DNA from: Paracoccaceae bacterium | GTDB taxonomy: Bacteria > Pseudomonadota > Alphaproteobacteria > Rhodobacterales > Rhodobacteraceae | DNA length: 64,000 bases | NCBI GenBank assembly: GCA_002697345.1 | Contig: NZVE01000052.1 | Span: forward strand, 30,254 to 94,253 | Direction: 5' to 3' | In this document: positions 9,325-18,867 of the stretch, one piece after another | Layout: the number at the start of each line of letters is the position of its first letter | Numbering within the stretch: the first letter of the stretch is position 1 | Made by a program: the position numbers and the translations under genes | Notes under the pieces: generated by a model | Told to the model about the DNA's origin: nothing | Database searches by the model: none | The model's input: the letters and a program-made list of their open reading frames with translations, nothing else

Positions 9325-10113
9325 TCAAACAGATTTAATTAACCCACCATCGCAGCGAATTTGACTTCCCGTTATGTAACTTGCAGATTTACTAGCCAAA
9401 AAGGTTGCAACAGCAGAGAATTCAGCCACCGTTCCATAGCGAGCCAAAGGGATGGTAGCCATAGAGGCCTTTCTAACTTCTTCCACTGTTGAATTATTTC
9501 GCTTAGCTGCTGCTAGATCAATTTCACCAACACGTGCCGTATCAATCCTACCTGGCAATAACATATTAACAGTTATGCCTTCCGCAGCTAAATCGTTAGA
9601 TAGAGACTTAGACCAACCGACCAATGAAGCTCTTACCAGATTCGACAATGCTAAGTTAGCAATTGGTTGAATCAACCCAGAGGACCCGATTGTTATTATT
9701 CGACCCCATTTTTGTTCACGCATATGAGGTAATAACTTATCTGTAATTTGTACTACCCTGGTAACCATTGCCTCTAGCTGACCGGGCAATGCAGCAATAT
9801 CGACATCTACCATTTTCCCAGGAGGTGGCCCCCCTGTGTTGTTAACTAATATATCTGCACCACCCAAAAACTTTTGGACGGCAGCATAAATAAGCACAAC
9901 TGATTCTGGTTCATTCAGGTCTACCCTTACGTAATATGCTTTACCCCCACCACGATTATTAATCTTCTCTATATTTTCTTTTAGTTTATCTTCTGATCTT
10001 CCAGTTAAAAGGACGTTAACACCTTCATCTGCCAGTGCTTCTGCAATGCCCAATCCAAGACCTCTACTAGAAGACATTACTAACGCATTTTTTTTACCTA
10101 ATCCCATATCCAT
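9325..10113 (-). CDS. Atypical short-chain dehydrogenase/reductase (BKR-like)
   Basis: A 262-residue SDR-fold protein. The nucleotide loop is MSSSRGLGLG instead of the usual TGxxxGxG, and there is an NNTGGPPPG motif and a Ser in IGSSG. Where the YxxxK catalytic pair is expected the sequence reads LALSNLVRASLVGWSK, with no tyrosine. This matches the SDR subgroup described as resembling ketoacyl-ACP reductases but lacking the perfect NAD motif and tetrad. I place the start at ATG 10113, seven bases after GAGGGA. Function unknown; catalysis may be altered or absent. Confidence 0.8.
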   Translation of the reverse strand: MDMGLGKKNALVMSSSRGLGLGIAEALADEGVNVLLTGRSEDKLKENIEKINNRGGGKAYYVRVDLNEPESVVLIYAAVQKFLGGADILVNNTGGPPPGKMVDVDIAALPGQLEAMVTRVVQITDKLLPHMREQKWGRIITIGSSGLIQPIANLALSNLVRASLVGWSKSLSNDLAAEGITVNMLLPGRIDTARVGEIDLAAAKRNNSTVEEVRKASMATIPLARYGTVAEFSAVATFLASKSASYITGSQIRCDGGLIKSV

Positions 10114-10241
10114 TGAACAGTCCCTCGTTATTAAAAAGTATATATCAGCTATCTGCCTGATAGCGTTGTTAGCTTCAACGCACAACAATACAATTGACTG
10201 TAAATAAGATTTAAATCTTATTTTCTAAAACATCGAAACTA

Positions 10242-11852
10242 CTAAAGTTGATTAAACTTCACATCTCGACCTGGAGCTGCTGCAAGCAATTCTTTAGTGT
10301 ATGGATGTTGAGGGTTATTATAAACATCAGTAGTTTTCCCCTGCTCAACGACCTTACCATGTTGCATTACTACTACCCTGTCGCATACTTGCGCCGCAAC
10401 ACGTAAATCATGAGTGATAAATAGCATTGCCATGCCAAAACGCTGTCTAATATCAAGAAATAAATCTAAAACTTGTCTTTGAACAGACACATCTAGGGCT
10501 GATACTGCCTCATCAGCCACTATAAGTTTTGGCTCCATTACAACTGCCCGAGCTATACAAATACGTTGCCGCTGACCTCCAGAAAATTGATGTGGAAACC
10601 TCCCCATTGCATCAGGCGAAATACCGACAATTTCTAGAACCTCACGTGCCTTAGCAACAGCCTCAGTCTTTCTCATACCAAAGTTCATTGGACCCTCTAT
10701 AAGGGATTGCTCAATCGTCCTTCTTGGATTCAAGGAGCGGTAAGGGTCTTGGAATACAATTTGAAATTCGTTCCTTTGAGGCCTTAAATGACTTCTAGAA
10801 AGAGTCGAGATATCCTTTCCATTGATCGTTATACTCCCGTCTGTGGGGTCAATTAATCTAACAAGACATCTAGCTAATGTGGATTTCCCAGAGCCAGACT
10901 CTCCAACTATTCCTACTAACTCTCCACCATGGAGATCTAAGGAAACATCCTGAACAGCTTTTACTGTTCTGCCATTACCAAAAACACCTAAACTTCCGTA
11001 GGTTTTATGTACGGATGACATCTGAACAACTTTTGTATCTTGTACATTTTCCATAGATCTATCAGGTGGGTCTAGAGATGGCACAGAATTAATTAACATC
11101 TGCGTATAGGGGTGTTCGGGAGAATGAAGAATTTTGTCTCGACTTCCCTCTTCAACAACAATACCATTTTGCATAACGACTACCCGGTCAGCGATATCAG
11201 CTACCACACCAAAATCATGCGTGATGAACAGAACACCCATCCCTTTAATTCGCTGAATCTCTTTTACTAATGCTAAAACTTCTGCCTGTGTTGTCACATC
11301 CAAAGCAGTAGTGGGCTCATCGGCTATTAGAAGGTTTGGCTCAAGAACAAGCGCCATTGCAATCATAATTCGCTGACGCTGTCCTCCTGAAAGTTGGTGA
11401 GGATAAGTATTAAATATCTTTGTTGGATCTGGTAATTTTACTGCATCCATTGCTTCCAGTATAATTTTTTTTCGTTCTTGTTCGTTATGCTTTGTATGGA
11501 TAGTGAGAAGCTCTTCTATTTGCTTTCCAACCTTCATAACCGGGTTCAAGGCTGTCATAGGCTCTTGAAAAATCATCCCTATCTTGCTACCTCTAAACTT
11601 TCTCATTTCGTTATTATCTTTACTTAAAAGATCTTCACCTTCTAGTAAGATTTTTCCAGCTGTAGGGGTCAGTTCTTTACGAGGAATAAGTCCCATAATA
11701 GTAAATGCAGTAACAGATTTACCCGAACCAGATTCTCCAACAACACAAACAATTTCACCTTTATCAACGTTAAGACTAACACCCTCTATAGCGAACTCTC
11801 TGTCCGCTCCCGTTGGAAGTTTCACTGTTAAGTTTTCAATCTTTAAGACCAT
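10242..11852 (-). CDS. Dipeptide/oligopeptide-type ABC transporter, fused double ATPase
   Basis: A 536-residue protein with two complete ABC domains (about residues 3-260 and 285-530), equivalent to DppD and DppF fused. Walker A motifs are GESGSGKSVT and GESGSGKSTL; both halves have LSGGQRQR-type signatures (HQLSGGQRQRIMIA and HQFSGGQRQRICIA) and Walker B (LLIADEPTTALD, LIVADEAVSALD). The C-terminal extensions of each half carry the oligopeptide-family HPYT motif. It is the last gene of the binding protein-permease-permease-ATPase operon and energises import by the two permeases. Confidence 0.93.
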   Translation of the reverse strand: MVLKIENLTVKLPTGADREFAIEGVSLNVDKGEIVCVVGESGSGKSVTAFTIMGLIPRKELTPTAGKILLEGEDLLSKDNNEMRKFRGSKIGMIFQEPMTALNPVMKVGKQIEELLTIHTKHNEQERKKIILEAMDAVKLPDPTKIFNTYPHQLSGGQRQRIMIAMALVLEPNLLIADEPTTALDVTTQAEVLALVKEIQRIKGMGVLFITHDFGVVADIADRVVVMQNGIVVEEGSRDKILHSPEHPYTQMLINSVPSLDPPDRSMENVQDTKVVQMSSVHKTYGSLGVFGNGRTVKAVQDVSLDLHGGELVGIVGESGSGKSTLARCLVRLIDPTDGSITINGKDISTLSRSHLRPQRNEFQIVFQDPYRSLNPRRTIEQSLIEGPMNFGMRKTEAVAKAREVLEIVGISPDAMGRFPHQFSGGQRQRICIARAVVMEPKLIVADEAVSALDVSVQRQVLDLFLDIRQRFGMAMLFITHDLRVAAQVCDRVVVMQHGKVVEQGKTTDVYNNPQHPYTKELLAAAPGRDVKFNQL

Positions 11853-11886
11853 CTTATATAGCTTTCTTTACCGTATTATTAATAGT

Positions 11887-12750
11887 TTACATCTTCTTCG
11901 CAATTCGCGGATCTAACGTATCTCTCAGACCATCTCCTACGATATTAACAGACATAACTGTTACACCTAATGCCACTCCAGGGAAAAATATTATCCACGG
12001 GCAGAGTTGGAAATAAGTTCTGCCCTCAGACATTATGTTACCCCAACTAGGAATTTCAGGTGGAATACCAGCTCCAAGGAAACCCAATATACTTTCTGTT
12101 AACATTGCAGACGCACACACATATGTGGCCTGAACAATTAAGGGAGCGATCGTGTTCGGTAGAATGTGCCTTATCATAATACTAGGGAGCTTTGTCCCTG
12201 CAGCTATTGCCGCCTCTACATAAGCTTCCTCTCGAACAGTGAGCACAACAGAGCGAACTAAACGAACGACCCTTGGTATTTCTGGGATAGTAATAGCTAC
12301 GATCACTGTAAATAATGTAGCACCAGTTAAAGATATTAGTGCTATAGCAAGAAGAATACCAGGTATCGCCATAAGACCATCCATAACTCTCATTATAATT
12401 GCATCAAGGATCCTTATATAACCAGCCAAAAGACCGAGCACCAAACCAAAACCTACTGCAATCACGGCAACCGCCACGCCAACTGAAAGTGATATTCTGC
12501 CACCCCAAACAGATCTTGCAAATATATCTCTACCCAAAGGGTCTGTTCCAAACCACATGTCAGCACCAGGTGGTTTAATTCTTATCATAGGGTTTATTGA
12601 GGTGGGACTTTCTGTAAATATTGGTCCAAATAATGCTATCAAGCTTAAAACAGCTAAGATAACTAGACCAGTCATTAACCCCTTGTTTCCATATATTATT
12701 TTGAAGATACTAGGATCTTCTTTTAATGTAAGTGCTGATGTATCTGCCAT
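11887..12750 (-). CDS. Peptide-type ABC transporter permease, DppC/GsiD family
   Basis: A 287-residue inner-membrane permease. The N-terminal membrane helix is at about 30-50 and the conserved GTDPLGRDIFAR segment is typical of DppC. The EAA loop is AYVEAAIAAGTKLPSIMIRHILPNT. About six membrane helices are visible. Its ATG overlaps the stop of the upstream permease (TAATG). It forms the transport channel with its partner permease. Confidence 0.92.
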   Translation of the reverse strand: MADTSALTLKEDPSIFKIIYGNKGLMTGLVILAVLSLIALFGPIFTESPTSINPMIRIKPPGADMWFGTDPLGRDIFARSVWGGRISLSVGVAVAVIAVGFGLVLGLLAGYIRILDAIIMRVMDGLMAIPGILLAIALISLTGATLFTVIVAITIPEIPRVVRLVRSVVLTVREEAYVEAAIAAGTKLPSIMIRHILPNTIAPLIVQATYVCASAMLTESILGFLGAGIPPEIPSWGNIMSEGRTYFQLCPWIIFFPGVALGVTVMSVNIVGDGLRDTLDPRIAKKM

Positions 12751-13691
12751 TAGTATCTTATCCTTGGGTCTATAAGTGTATAACTTAGATCGATTAATAA
12801 ATTGATAAAAATGTATATGAAGCTAAAGAATAGAATTAAGCCTTGGATCACACCATAATCGCGAGATAGGACTGCATCCAAAACCAAGCGCCCAAGCCCA
12901 GGTATGTTATAAACACTTTCTGTTACAACCACCCCACCAATCATTAGGGCAATACTTATTCCAAGAACTGTTACTATCGGAACTGCCGCATTTGGTAATG
13001 CGTGTCTAAGTAAAATCTTGAATTCACTTTGGCCCTTTGCACGGGCAGTCCTAACATAATCCTCGTTAAGAACCTCCACAACTGAAGCTCGCGTCATTCG
13101 CGATATCAGAGCAATATATATAACACTTAGAGTAACAGCAGGCATTGTTATATGTTTCACAAACTGTAAAAAACTGTCGTCGAAGGGACTTCGGTATCCC
13201 TGAACCGGCAACCATCGTAATTCCATAGCAAAGATATAAACTAGGATATATCCGAGCACAAAAACGGGTATCGAGAACCCTGCCACTGAAAAAATCATAA
13301 CAAATTTATCAACCCAACTACCGGCTTTATAAGCCGCCAACGTACCTAAGGGGATAGCCACTAAAATGGTGAGAATTATTGTGGTTGCCGCCAATAGTAA
13401 AGTGGGCTCAATTCTTTGCGATATTAGCTTTGTTACTTGCATATTAGAGTGATAAGATTTTCCAAGATCACCAGAAGCAAGCTGCACAAACCACTTACCC
13501 ATTTGAACGGGTATAGGATCTGCAAGGCCAAGTTTAATTCGAATTTCCTGAATATCTTCTGCTGTCGCATAATCTCCAGCGATAACTGACGCTGGGTCTC
13601 CTGGACCTAAACGAATTATACAAAAAACGAATAATGCGACTACAACCATCACTGGGATTGTGGCAAGGATTCGCTTTATAACGTAAACCAT
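12750..13691 (-). CDS. Peptide-type ABC transporter permease, DppB/GsiC family
   Basis: A 313-residue permease. It starts with the DppB-like MVYVIKRILATIPVMVVVALFVF helix, then GDPASVIAG and KLGLADPIPVQ, and has the EAA segment DYVRTARAKGQSEFKILLRHALPNA. Six membrane helices are visible. A GGAG ribosome site precedes ATG 13691. It is separated from the upstream binding-protein gene by 85 bases that contain a strong hairpin. Confidence 0.92.
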   Translation of the reverse strand: MVYVIKRILATIPVMVVVALFVFCIIRLGPGDPASVIAGDYATAEDIQEIRIKLGLADPIPVQMGKWFVQLASGDLGKSYHSNMQVTKLISQRIEPTLLLAATTIILTILVAIPLGTLAAYKAGSWVDKFVMIFSVAGFSIPVFVLGYILVYIFAMELRWLPVQGYRSPFDDSFLQFVKHITMPAVTLSVIYIALISRMTRASVVEVLNEDYVRTARAKGQSEFKILLRHALPNAAVPIVTVLGISIALMIGGVVVTESVYNIPGLGRLVLDAVLSRDYGVIQGLILFFSFIYIFINLLIDLSYTLIDPRIRY

Positions 13692-13734
13692 TAGTTATCT
13701 CCGGATATTATGAATGTTTATAATTTTTTTGGTA

Positions 13735-13762
13735 GCTGATCGCCCAAATACGGGCGATCAGC
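13735..13762 (-). promoter_or_regulatory. Perfect 11-bp hairpin between binding protein and permease genes
   Basis: GCTGATCGCCC (13735-13745) pairs with GGGCGATCAGC (13752-13762) across a 6-base loop. On the transcribed minus strand it is followed by an A-rich stretch, not a T-run, so it is not a textbook intrinsic terminator. Its place just after the binding-protein gene suggests transcript stabilisation or partial attenuation, which would leave more binding protein than membrane components. That role is inferred. Confidence 0.6.
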
Positions 13763-13776
13763 ATTTTATAGAGGAC

Positions 13777-15375
13777 TTATTTAGAGATGTTCCAGAAGAA
13801 CTGTACTGGAGACTTAATAAGACCTTTCACGTTGTTACGATAAGCAACAGGTGAAAAGAACTGACCCAAGTGACCAGAGAACGCGTTTGTCCAAGCTTGA
13901 TTTTGAACTATAGACGATAGCTCTTGCTGCTCTGCCAAAGAACCTGCAACAAAGAATTTAGTCCGCGCTGCTTCAGATACTGGATCTGTCGGCCAGCCGA
14001 ACCAACCAGCGTCAGGGTTTCCTGAAAACGCAATAGAAGTTGGGTTCATAATGTCAGCACCAATCCACCAAGTGTGGAAAATGTTCCATCCACCTTCAGA
14101 TACTGGATCTCTTTTCGCTCTACGAGAAGTAAGTGTTGACCAGTCCATAGCTTGTACTTCAACTGTAAATCCAGCTTCTCTAAGCTTTTGTGCTGTAACT
14201 AATGAGAAGTTTGAAAGCACTGGAATATCAGTTGGTTGCATGATTATTACTGGAGTACCATCATATCCTGCCGCTGTAAGAGCTGCTTTTGCTTTTGCAG
14301 TATCAGCAACCTGAATAATGTCATTTGCTATGTCTGTTGCCATAGGCGTACCACATGGGAAAACCGAGTAACAAGTTGCCCAGTATGCCGGATCACCGAT
14401 TGCTGTTGCCAAGTAATCTTCCTGTTTAACAGCCATCAAAGCAGCACGTCTGATTTCAACATTGTCAAATGGAGGTAGAACATGGTTGAACCTTAAGAAA
14501 CCAATATTTCCTAGTGGATCGTTAACCTCTACTGTTATGTCAGGGTTAGATGCCATAAGTGGTGCGAGATCATTTGCCGGAGACTCAAAGAAGTCAACTT
14601 CACCAGTTTGCAAAGCGTTCATAGCTGTCATTTGGTCTGGGAAGTATGTCCAGATAACTTTGTCAACAAGTGCTAACTTACCACCAGCGGCAGCTGATGC
14701 TGGCTCACTACGTGGGTTATAGCCCTCAAATTTCGTGTACTCAACTGTACTACCAGGCACCCAATCATCTTTACTAAACATGAAAGGTCCAGATCCTGTG
14801 AAGTCAGTGATCTGCTCGAAAGCATCTGTCGCAGCGACTGAAGCTGGCATCATGAATGGAACATTAGACGAAATTTTTCCGATTGATTCTAGTACTAGAC
14901 CGAATGGCTTAGCGAGCTCAAATGTAAATGTTTTATCATCCACAGCTGTCATGCTGCCCATAGCTGTCATGAGAGCTTGTCCCATTCCATCTCTTTTACC
15001 CCAACGCGCTAGCGAAGCTACACAGTCTGCTGCAGTAACTGGATCACCGTTGTGCCACGTTAAACCATCACGCAAAGTGAACGACCAATTCATGCCATCG
15101 TCAGATTTAGTGTATGTATCAACCATTTGAGGCTGAACATTAAAGTCTGAATCCATCGCAAATAGCGTATCATAGATTAGGTAACCGTGATTTCGACTAA
15201 TATAAGCAGTAGTCCAAATTGGGTCTAGATTTTTTAGATCAGCATGCGGAATCACTCTAAGTACGGATTCATGCCCACCTGCTTGAGCAAATGAGAATAC
15301 ACTCATCCCCCCCATAAGTAAGGCTGTTAGACCACCAACGATCTTTCCCCTTACATTAGTAAGTATATTAAACAT
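13777..15375 (-). CDS. Periplasmic substrate-binding protein of peptide-type ABC transporter (SBP family 5)
   Basis: A 532-residue solute-binding protein. The N-terminal signal peptide (positively charged start, hydrophobic GGLTALLMGGMSVFSFAQA) would be cut near residue 32. Family-5 features include LRVIPHADLKNLDPIW, the DGLTWHNGDPVTAADC segment and a long C-terminal lobe. Family 5 binds peptides, glutathione, nickel complexes or related solutes. AGGGAAA precedes the ATG. It is the first gene of the operon and is divergent from the MlrC-like peptidase, which suggests a peptide-like or amide substrate. Confidence 0.93.
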   Translation of the reverse strand: MFNILTNVRGKIVGGLTALLMGGMSVFSFAQAGGHESVLRVIPHADLKNLDPIWTTAYISRNHGYLIYDTLFAMDSDFNVQPQMVDTYTKSDDGMNWSFTLRDGLTWHNGDPVTAADCVASLARWGKRDGMGQALMTAMGSMTAVDDKTFTFELAKPFGLVLESIGKISSNVPFMMPASVAATDAFEQITDFTGSGPFMFSKDDWVPGSTVEYTKFEGYNPRSEPASAAAGGKLALVDKVIWTYFPDQMTAMNALQTGEVDFFESPANDLAPLMASNPDITVEVNDPLGNIGFLRFNHVLPPFDNVEIRRAALMAVKQEDYLATAIGDPAYWATCYSVFPCGTPMATDIANDIIQVADTAKAKAALTAAGYDGTPVIIMQPTDIPVLSNFSLVTAQKLREAGFTVEVQAMDWSTLTSRRAKRDPVSEGGWNIFHTWWIGADIMNPTSIAFSGNPDAGWFGWPTDPVSEAARTKFFVAGSLAEQQELSSIVQNQAWTNAFSGHLGQFFSPVAYRNNVKGLIKSPVQFFWNISK

Positions 15376-15646
15376 ATTGTATTTCCCTTCATTCTAATTA
15401 AACCAGGCATATCAGATTAAAATTAATATGCATTGCCGGTAGTGAATAGACCCTTATAAACAGTTTTTTTGACCTGGAATGTCAAGGGTTTAACGAGAAT
15501 AAGTTTAAAAAATTTAAAATATATATGATATATACCCAATTTAGGGCGCAGTTAATCAAAAGAAAAAAGTAACTAGATAAAATGTTTGACAAATCCAAGT
15601 TATGTGATGAGAAATAGGAGCCTCAAATACTTTAGGATGAAAAGAG
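15376..15646. other. Divergent intergenic region, peptide transporter / MlrC-like gene
   Basis: 271 bases without a gene, very AT-rich, that must hold two divergent promoters. A short interrupted inverted repeat TTGAC-N7-GTCAA (15469-15485) is the only operator-like element I see. I could not fit a convincing -35/-10 pair for either direction. Confidence 0.4.
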
Positions 15647-17167
15647 ATGTCACTAAAATTTCGAATCGGATTTGCTGGGTTTCAGCATGAGACCAATACC
15701 TTTGCACCGTTTTCTACCCAATTTAAGGATTTTGAAAACCCTGGAAACATGGTGCCTTTCACAGTAGGAAATTCTATAAAAACAAAATGTGCTGGGCAAA
15801 ATATTCCTATTAGTGGTTTCATGGAGGCCGGATCAGATTTTGACCTAATTCCATTATCTTATGCTTCTGCAGAACCTGGAGGTTTAGTATCGCAGGACGC
15901 CTTCGACAAAATTAGTAACTCTATTTTAAATGGAATCGAAACTGCTGGAAAATTAGATGGCCTCTATTTTGACCTTCATGGTGCAATGGTCACTGAAATG
16001 TATGATGACGGAGAAGAGGAGTTAATGAAGCGTGTTAGGGACTTAGTTGGACCTGACCTACCTATAGTTACAAGCCTTGACCTTCACGGAAATATAAGTC
16101 CAGGTTTTATAAATCTTATAAATGCAACAACAATCTATAGAACCTACCCGCACGTAGATATGGCTGAAACTGGGAAAAGAGCAGCACTTTTACTAAAGAC
16201 AGTTTTAACCACAACAAAACCGATATATAAGGTATTCAAACAGGCAAACTTCATACCCCCAGTTACCTCCCAATCAACTATGAGAGAGCCCGGTAGAACG
16301 CTTTATAGCAAACTTGAGGCACTCAACGATAATGTAGTTTCCGCAGACATGGCATTTGGGTTTGCTCCAGCGGACATACCTAACTGCGGTATTTCATTAT
16401 TTGTCTGTGGTACTGATGAAGATAAAGTTATAAAAACAGCTGAATTTATGTTGGATGAAATCCATTCATCGGAATCTTTATTTGACGATCATCTCATTGA
16501 AGGAGAGCAGGCAATATTAAAAGCCCATGAACTATCAAAGTCTGCTAAAAATCCCATAATTATTGCTGATCCTCAAGATAACCCAGGCGCCGGAGCATCT
16601 GGCGATAGCACAGACTTAATAAGCAGGCTTCTAAAGCATAAGATACCAGCCCTTGTTGGTATGTTTTGGGATCCAGATGCGGCCGACGCTTGCCATAACG
16701 CAGGGATTGGTCAAAGAATTACACTAGATATCGGTGGCCGCTTCCCTAAAGAAAATGGTCCATCGCTTAAAATCACTGGTATAATAAAAAATCTTTCTGA
16801 TGGAAAATTTACATGTAAAGGACCGTATAGTTTTGGGGTAAATGCCAACCTTGGAAAGATGGCGGCCATCCACGTTAACCTAGGTTTAGACTCTGAATTA
16901 ATAATTGTATTAGGTTCAAATCGAGCCCAGAATGCAGATCAAGCTATTTTTAAACATATCGGTTACGATCCAAAAAACTATAGTATAATTATTGTAAAAA
17001 GTGCTATCCACTTTCTGGCAGATTATGAACCGATATCTGATGCAGTTTTGTTTGCAGAAGCTCCAGGACAAAACCCTGTAAAGGTAGATAAAATCCCATA
17101 CACAAAACTACGTTCCGGAGTGCGGTTAGGACCAAATGGAAAAGAATTTCAACCAGTGCAAGCTTAA
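15647..17167 (+). CDS. M81 family metallopeptidase (MlrC-like)
   Basis: A 506-residue protein of the microcystin-LR-degradation MlrC family: an N-terminal DUF1485-type domain (GFAGFQHETNTFAPF, and YFDLHGAM near 105) and a C-terminal MlrC domain. His and Asp residues in LDLHGNIS and YRTYPHVDMAETG, and the DPQDNPGAGASGDST motif, fit a metal-dependent hydrolase. MlrC acts on linear peptides; most marine homologues have unknown substrates. It is cytoplasmic, with no signal peptide. The next gene, an amidohydrolase, is 37 bases downstream. Neighbouring peptide ABC genes suggest imported small peptides or cyclic amides. Confidence 0.88.
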   Translation: MSLKFRIGFAGFQHETNTFAPFSTQFKDFENPGNMVPFTVGNSIKTKCAGQNIPISGFMEAGSDFDLIPLSYASAEPGGLVSQDAFDKISNSILNGIETAGKLDGLYFDLHGAMVTEMYDDGEEELMKRVRDLVGPDLPIVTSLDLHGNISPGFINLINATTIYRTYPHVDMAETGKRAALLLKTVLTTTKPIYKVFKQANFIPPVTSQSTMREPGRTLYSKLEALNDNVVSADMAFGFAPADIPNCGISLFVCGTDEDKVIKTAEFMLDEIHSSESLFDDHLIEGEQAILKAHELSKSAKNPIIIADPQDNPGAGASGDSTDLISRLLKHKIPALVGMFWDPDAADACHNAGIGQRITLDIGGRFPKENGPSLKITGIIKNLSDGKFTCKGPYSFGVNANLGKMAAIHVNLGLDSELIIVLGSNRAQNADQAIFKHIGYDPKNYSIIIVKSAIHFLADYEPISDAVLFAEAPGQNPVKVDKIPYTKLRSGVRLGPNGKEFQPVQA

Positions 17168-17204
17168 CTTAGTCAAAGTATCAAAAACTCATAGAGGAAA
17201 ATAG

Positions 17205-18848
17205 ATGAGCAATCAAATCACAGTTTTTAAAGCTAAAAAGATAATCACAATGGACCACAACAATCCAGAAGCAACCCATGTCGCAGTTAGGAATGGTATA
17301 ATTTTAGCGGTCGGCGACAAACACTGTGCGGACGGTTGGGGAGATGTCATTAATAATGATACGTACAAAGATAAAGTTATTTTACCAGGATTAATTGAAG
17401 CACACGCACATGTTTCAGCCGGGGGTGTGTGGGCCAATATTTATTGTGGGCACTATGATCGAACAGATCCAACTGGGAACATCGTCAAGGGCCTACCCAC
17501 AAAAGAAGCTCTAATAGAAAAGTTACGTCAGGCACCTGGGAATGGGCCAATAGTTGGTTGGGGCTTTGACCCCAACTTCTTGGATGGCCCAAGACTAAGT
17601 AAATTAGAATTGAATGAAGTTTCCACAGATAGACCCGTAATAGTGGTTCACTCTAACTTTCATCTAGCAACCGTCAATACTGTGGCACTTGATAAGAGTG
17701 GTATTACTGCCAGTCTTAATATCGAAGGAATTGTGAAAGGTCCTGATGGGAAGCCCAATGGAGAATTACAGGAATTTGCTGCTATGGAGCCAGCACTTAG
17801 TGTTGGAGGAATAACAATTGGAGAGCTATCTACCAAGCCTAGTGCGGTGAAAAACTATGCAACCATGGCAAGGAATGTAGGCGTGACTACGATAGCAGAC
17901 CTACTATCTGATTTAGATCCCCCAGAAGTTGAAATGCTACAAAAAGTAACCTCTGACGAAAATTTTCCAGTGAGATACGTCCCTATAATGAATGCTATGC
18001 GTGGCGATCCGGCACTCGAAGCCAAAAGGGCTACAGAGTTAAAACCACAATCTACCGATAAATTGCGTTTGGGAACAGCAAAGCTTTTTACAGACGGTGC
18101 CATTCAAGGATTTACAGCAAAACTTAATGAGCCAGGGTATTACAATGGCCCAGATAATGGTATTTACAACATGGAAGACACTCACTTTAGGAAAGCGGTA
18201 TTTGAACTACATAAAGCCGGCGTGAAAATGCATATACATACCAATGGCGATCAGGCTTCAGATTACGCAACTGACGTACTGGAGGATGCCATTCGTGCCT
18301 ATCCAGATGCAGATCATCGACATACCCTAGAACATGTCCAATTGGCTGATCGCATGGATTTTATTCGTATGAATAAATTAGGCATATGTGTAAATCTATT
18401 TGCTAATCATCTCCACTACTTTGGAGACGTGCATTGGAAAACTACTCTAGGTCCAGATAGAGCTAATAGAATGGATGCATGCAAAGATGCTTCAGAGGTG
18501 TTTTCAAATAATTTTGCCATACACTCTGATGCTCCTGTTACTCCCCTAGCCCCTTTAGTAACCGCTTGGTGTGCCGTCAACAGGATAACAGAAAAAGGAA
18601 GAACACTAGGTTCAACTCAGCAAATAAACCTTCAGCAAGCATTATACTGTATAACTTTGGGTGCGGCTTACATTCTAAAATTAGAAAAAGAGATAGGATC
18701 AATAGAAACAGGAAAAAAAGCCGACCTATGTATTATAGATAGTGATCCTTTTAATCTAAAACCACAAAATTTACGCGATATTAAAGTAATAGATACTATA
18801 TTTTCAGGAGTACCAACTTCAAGTTTACAGTCGATACATTCCATATAA
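17205..18848 (+). CDS. Amidohydrolase family 3 protein (YtcJ-like)
   Basis: A 547-residue metal-dependent amidohydrolase. The metal motif is GLIEAHAHV; further ligands are in MHIHTNGDQA, HTLEHVQLAD and IHSDAPVTPL; the C-terminal strand domain closes with GKKADLCIID. Family 3 hydrolyses amide or imine bonds in compounds such as formamides and N-acyl amino acids. GAGGAAA precedes the ATG. It probably shares an operon with the MlrC-like gene and a substrate with the divergent ABC transporter. Confidence 0.88.
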   Translation: MSNQITVFKAKKIITMDHNNPEATHVAVRNGIILAVGDKHCADGWGDVINNDTYKDKVILPGLIEAHAHVSAGGVWANIYCGHYDRTDPTGNIVKGLPTKEALIEKLRQAPGNGPIVGWGFDPNFLDGPRLSKLELNEVSTDRPVIVVHSNFHLATVNTVALDKSGITASLNIEGIVKGPDGKPNGELQEFAAMEPALSVGGITIGELSTKPSAVKNYATMARNVGVTTIADLLSDLDPPEVEMLQKVTSDENFPVRYVPIMNAMRGDPALEAKRATELKPQSTDKLRLGTAKLFTDGAIQGFTAKLNEPGYYNGPDNGIYNMEDTHFRKAVFELHKAGVKMHIHTNGDQASDYATDVLEDAIRAYPDADHRHTLEHVQLADRMDFIRMNKLGICVNLFANHLHYFGDVHWKTTLGPDRANRMDACKDASEVFSNNFAIHSDAPVTPLAPLVTAWCAVNRITEKGRTLGSTQQINLQQALYCITLGAAYILKLEKEIGSIETGKKADLCIIDSDPFNLKPQNLRDIKVIDTIFSGVPTSSLQSIHSI

Positions 18849-18867
18849 TTTTTTGAAAATAATTTTT

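Noticed and set aside
15586..15610. TTGACA at 15586-15591 as a -35 box for the MlrC-like gene.
   Set aside because: No acceptable -10 hexamer 16-18 bases downstream.
15647..17167. MlrC-like gene considered as direct evidence for microcystin degradation.
   Set aside because: mlrA, mlrB and mlrD are absent, and the family is widespread in bacteria that never meet microcystin.
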